Part shown: positions 6,270 to 7,045 of the stretch, one piece after another
Position numbering within the stretch: the first letter of the stretch is position 1
How the letters are laid out: the number at the start of each line of letters is the position of its first letter
DNA from: Nitrospirota bacterium
Lineage (GTDB): Bacteria; Nitrospinota_A; UBA7883
Length of the DNA: 7,045 bases
Reading direction: 5' to 3'
Assembly: GCA_011052055.1 (NCBI GenBank)
Contig: DRJW01000022.1
Location: forward strand, 1 to 7,045
Program-made: the position numbers and the translations under genes
The notes under the pieces: model-generated
The model's input: the letters and a program-made list of their open reading frames with translations, nothing else
Database searches by the model: none
What the model was told of the DNA's origin: nothing

Positions 6270-7045
6270 ATGAAATTGCTGGTAGTTACCGGGACAGGTT
6301 TACGGCACCGCATTTTCCTTTCCCTGCTTAAGAGAGAAATTGGGGCGTATTGGACAAATACTCTAATACAGGGAACAGAAAAAGCGTTCATTGAGTCCAG
6401 CGCGATAAACGATGATAAAGCGAGAAACACGTTTTTCAACTGCGGCTCCCATTTTTACAGGAGAGCGAGAAGGCATATCCTTTGCGCCCAGTTGAAAGAT
6501 ATTCCACTTGAAAAATACCTGTTTGACGGTAAAGAGGATCACTTTGAGAGCAAGATGATCGACATGCTACAAGAAGGGCTGTCTCCCATTGAGCCTGACA
6601 AAGTTAGTTCACCTATGTACGCCGAAGACCCGAATACCGATGGTGTGTACAGTTGGCTTAACATCTCCAAACCTGACTTGATAATCATATTCGGCGGCCG
6701 GATATTGAAAGGCCCTTGGTTAACAACAGCAAGGTTGGGAGCCATGAACATGCATTACGGATATTTGCCGCATTACAGAAGCAGTTCATCTATCCAGTTC
6801 GCGCTGTTTCATGAAAGGTTTGATCTGGCCGGCCCAACCATTCATTACATCGACGCCGGAATTGACACAGGGCCGATTATTAAAAGAAGTGTTGTTAAGA
6901 TAAATCCTCCTGAGGCTTTATCATCCGTTCTGGCCAATGTTTATATGACCGGCATAACAAATCTTATCGATTGCGCCAAAAAATCTATTGATAACGAATC
7001 AAGACTGCCATCGGAGCAAATGAATGCGGAATCAAGCTATTACCC
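6270..7045 (+). CDS. Formyltransferase-family protein (sugar N-formyltransferase-like), 3' end missing
   Basis: An open frame from ATG 6270 to the right edge gives 258 complete residues with no stop. The first strand (KLLVVTGTG) starts a Rossmann-like N-terminal part. The formyltransferase core follows: PDLIIIFGGRIL (135-146), NMHYGYLPHYR (160-170) and a GPTIHYIDAGIDTGPII block (188-204). The catalytic triad known from glycinamide ribonucleotide and methionyl-tRNA formyltransferases is intact as Asn160, His162 and Asp199. These enzymes pass a formyl group from N10-formyl-tetrahydrofolate to an amine. The long region between first strand and core (about 25-130) is unlike Met-tRNA formyltransferase, and the locus suggests an amino-sugar substrate instead. 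It starts 57 bases after neuA with no visible Shine-Dalgarno. The distal domain that would help identify the substrate is outside the window. Confidence 0.85.
   Translation, partial: MKLLVVTGTGLRHRIFLSLLKREIGAYWTNTLIQGTEKAFIESSAINDDKARNTFFNCGSHFYRRARRHILCAQLKDIPLEKYLFDGKEDHFESKMIDMLQEGLSPIEPDKVSSPMYAEDPNTDGVYSWLNISKPDLIIIFGGRILKGPWLTTARLGAMNMHYGYLPHYRSSSSIQFALFHERFDLAGPTIHYIDAGIDTGPIIKRSVVKINPPEALSSVLANVYMTGITNLIDCAKKSIDNESRLPSEQMNAESSYY

Noticed and set aside
1..7045. tRNA, rRNA, CRISPR array, insertion sequence or attachment site
   Set aside because: No regular repeats, no transposase-like frame, no terminal inverted repeats and no tRNA-like cloverleaf were seen. The - strand frames are all shadows of + strand genes.

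Overview
The window is a piece of a bacterial cell-surface polysaccharide or glycan-modification locus, with every gene on the + strand. Its core is a nonulosonic (sialic-acid-like) acid pathway. The content (nonulosonate synthase, KDO8P-phosphatase-like HAD enzyme, CMP-sugar synthetase, asparagine-synthase family protein, SGNH hydrolase-like protein, sugar formyltransferase) is typical of O-antigen, capsule or flagellin-glycan regions of Gram-negative bacteria. The species cannot be named from the sequence. Base composition is mixed: the first gene and the SDR gene are moderately GC-rich, while the SGNH gene is visibly AT-rich, as is common in mosaic surface-glycan loci.

Layout, left to right. 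Bases 1-264 are the C-terminal end of an asparagine synthase (glutamine-hydrolysing) family protein. Bases 300-1534 hold one membrane-anchored SGNH-hydrolase-like gene split by a -1 frameshift. The junction falls exactly on the heptamer GGGAAAG (755-761), a known -1 slippery sequence. The 3' half also lacks the Asp expected near the catalytic His. A decaying pseudogene is the simplest reading; programmed frameshifting or a sequencing error are alternatives. Then come five tightly packed genes: neuB-like synthase (1622-2674), KdsC-like HAD phosphatase (2675-3157), PtmA-like short-chain dehydrogenase (3158-3973), NAD(P)-dependent aldehyde dehydrogenase (4009-5475) and neuA-like CMP-nonulosonate cytidylyltransferase (5472-6212). 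A formyltransferase-family gene starts at 6270 and runs off the right edge.

How they fit together (inference): the synthase condenses phosphoenolpyruvate with a six-carbon sugar (a hexose, ManNAc or a relative). The HAD enzyme directly behind it suggests the sugar is phosphorylated, so that a nonulosonate 9-phosphate is made and then dephosphorylated, as in the known KDN route. The NeuA-like enzyme then activates the product as a CMP-sugar. The SDR and the aldehyde dehydrogenase sit between phosphatase and cytidylyltransferase. They are the least expected members and may alter the sugar or its precursor. The formyltransferase could N-formylate an amino sugar of the same glycan. The genes are joined by TAA-ATG abutments and an ATGA overlap, so they are probably one transcript with translational coupling. 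No RNA gene, mobile element, CRISPR array or convincing terminator or promoter was seen. No intergenic gap exceeds 90 bases.
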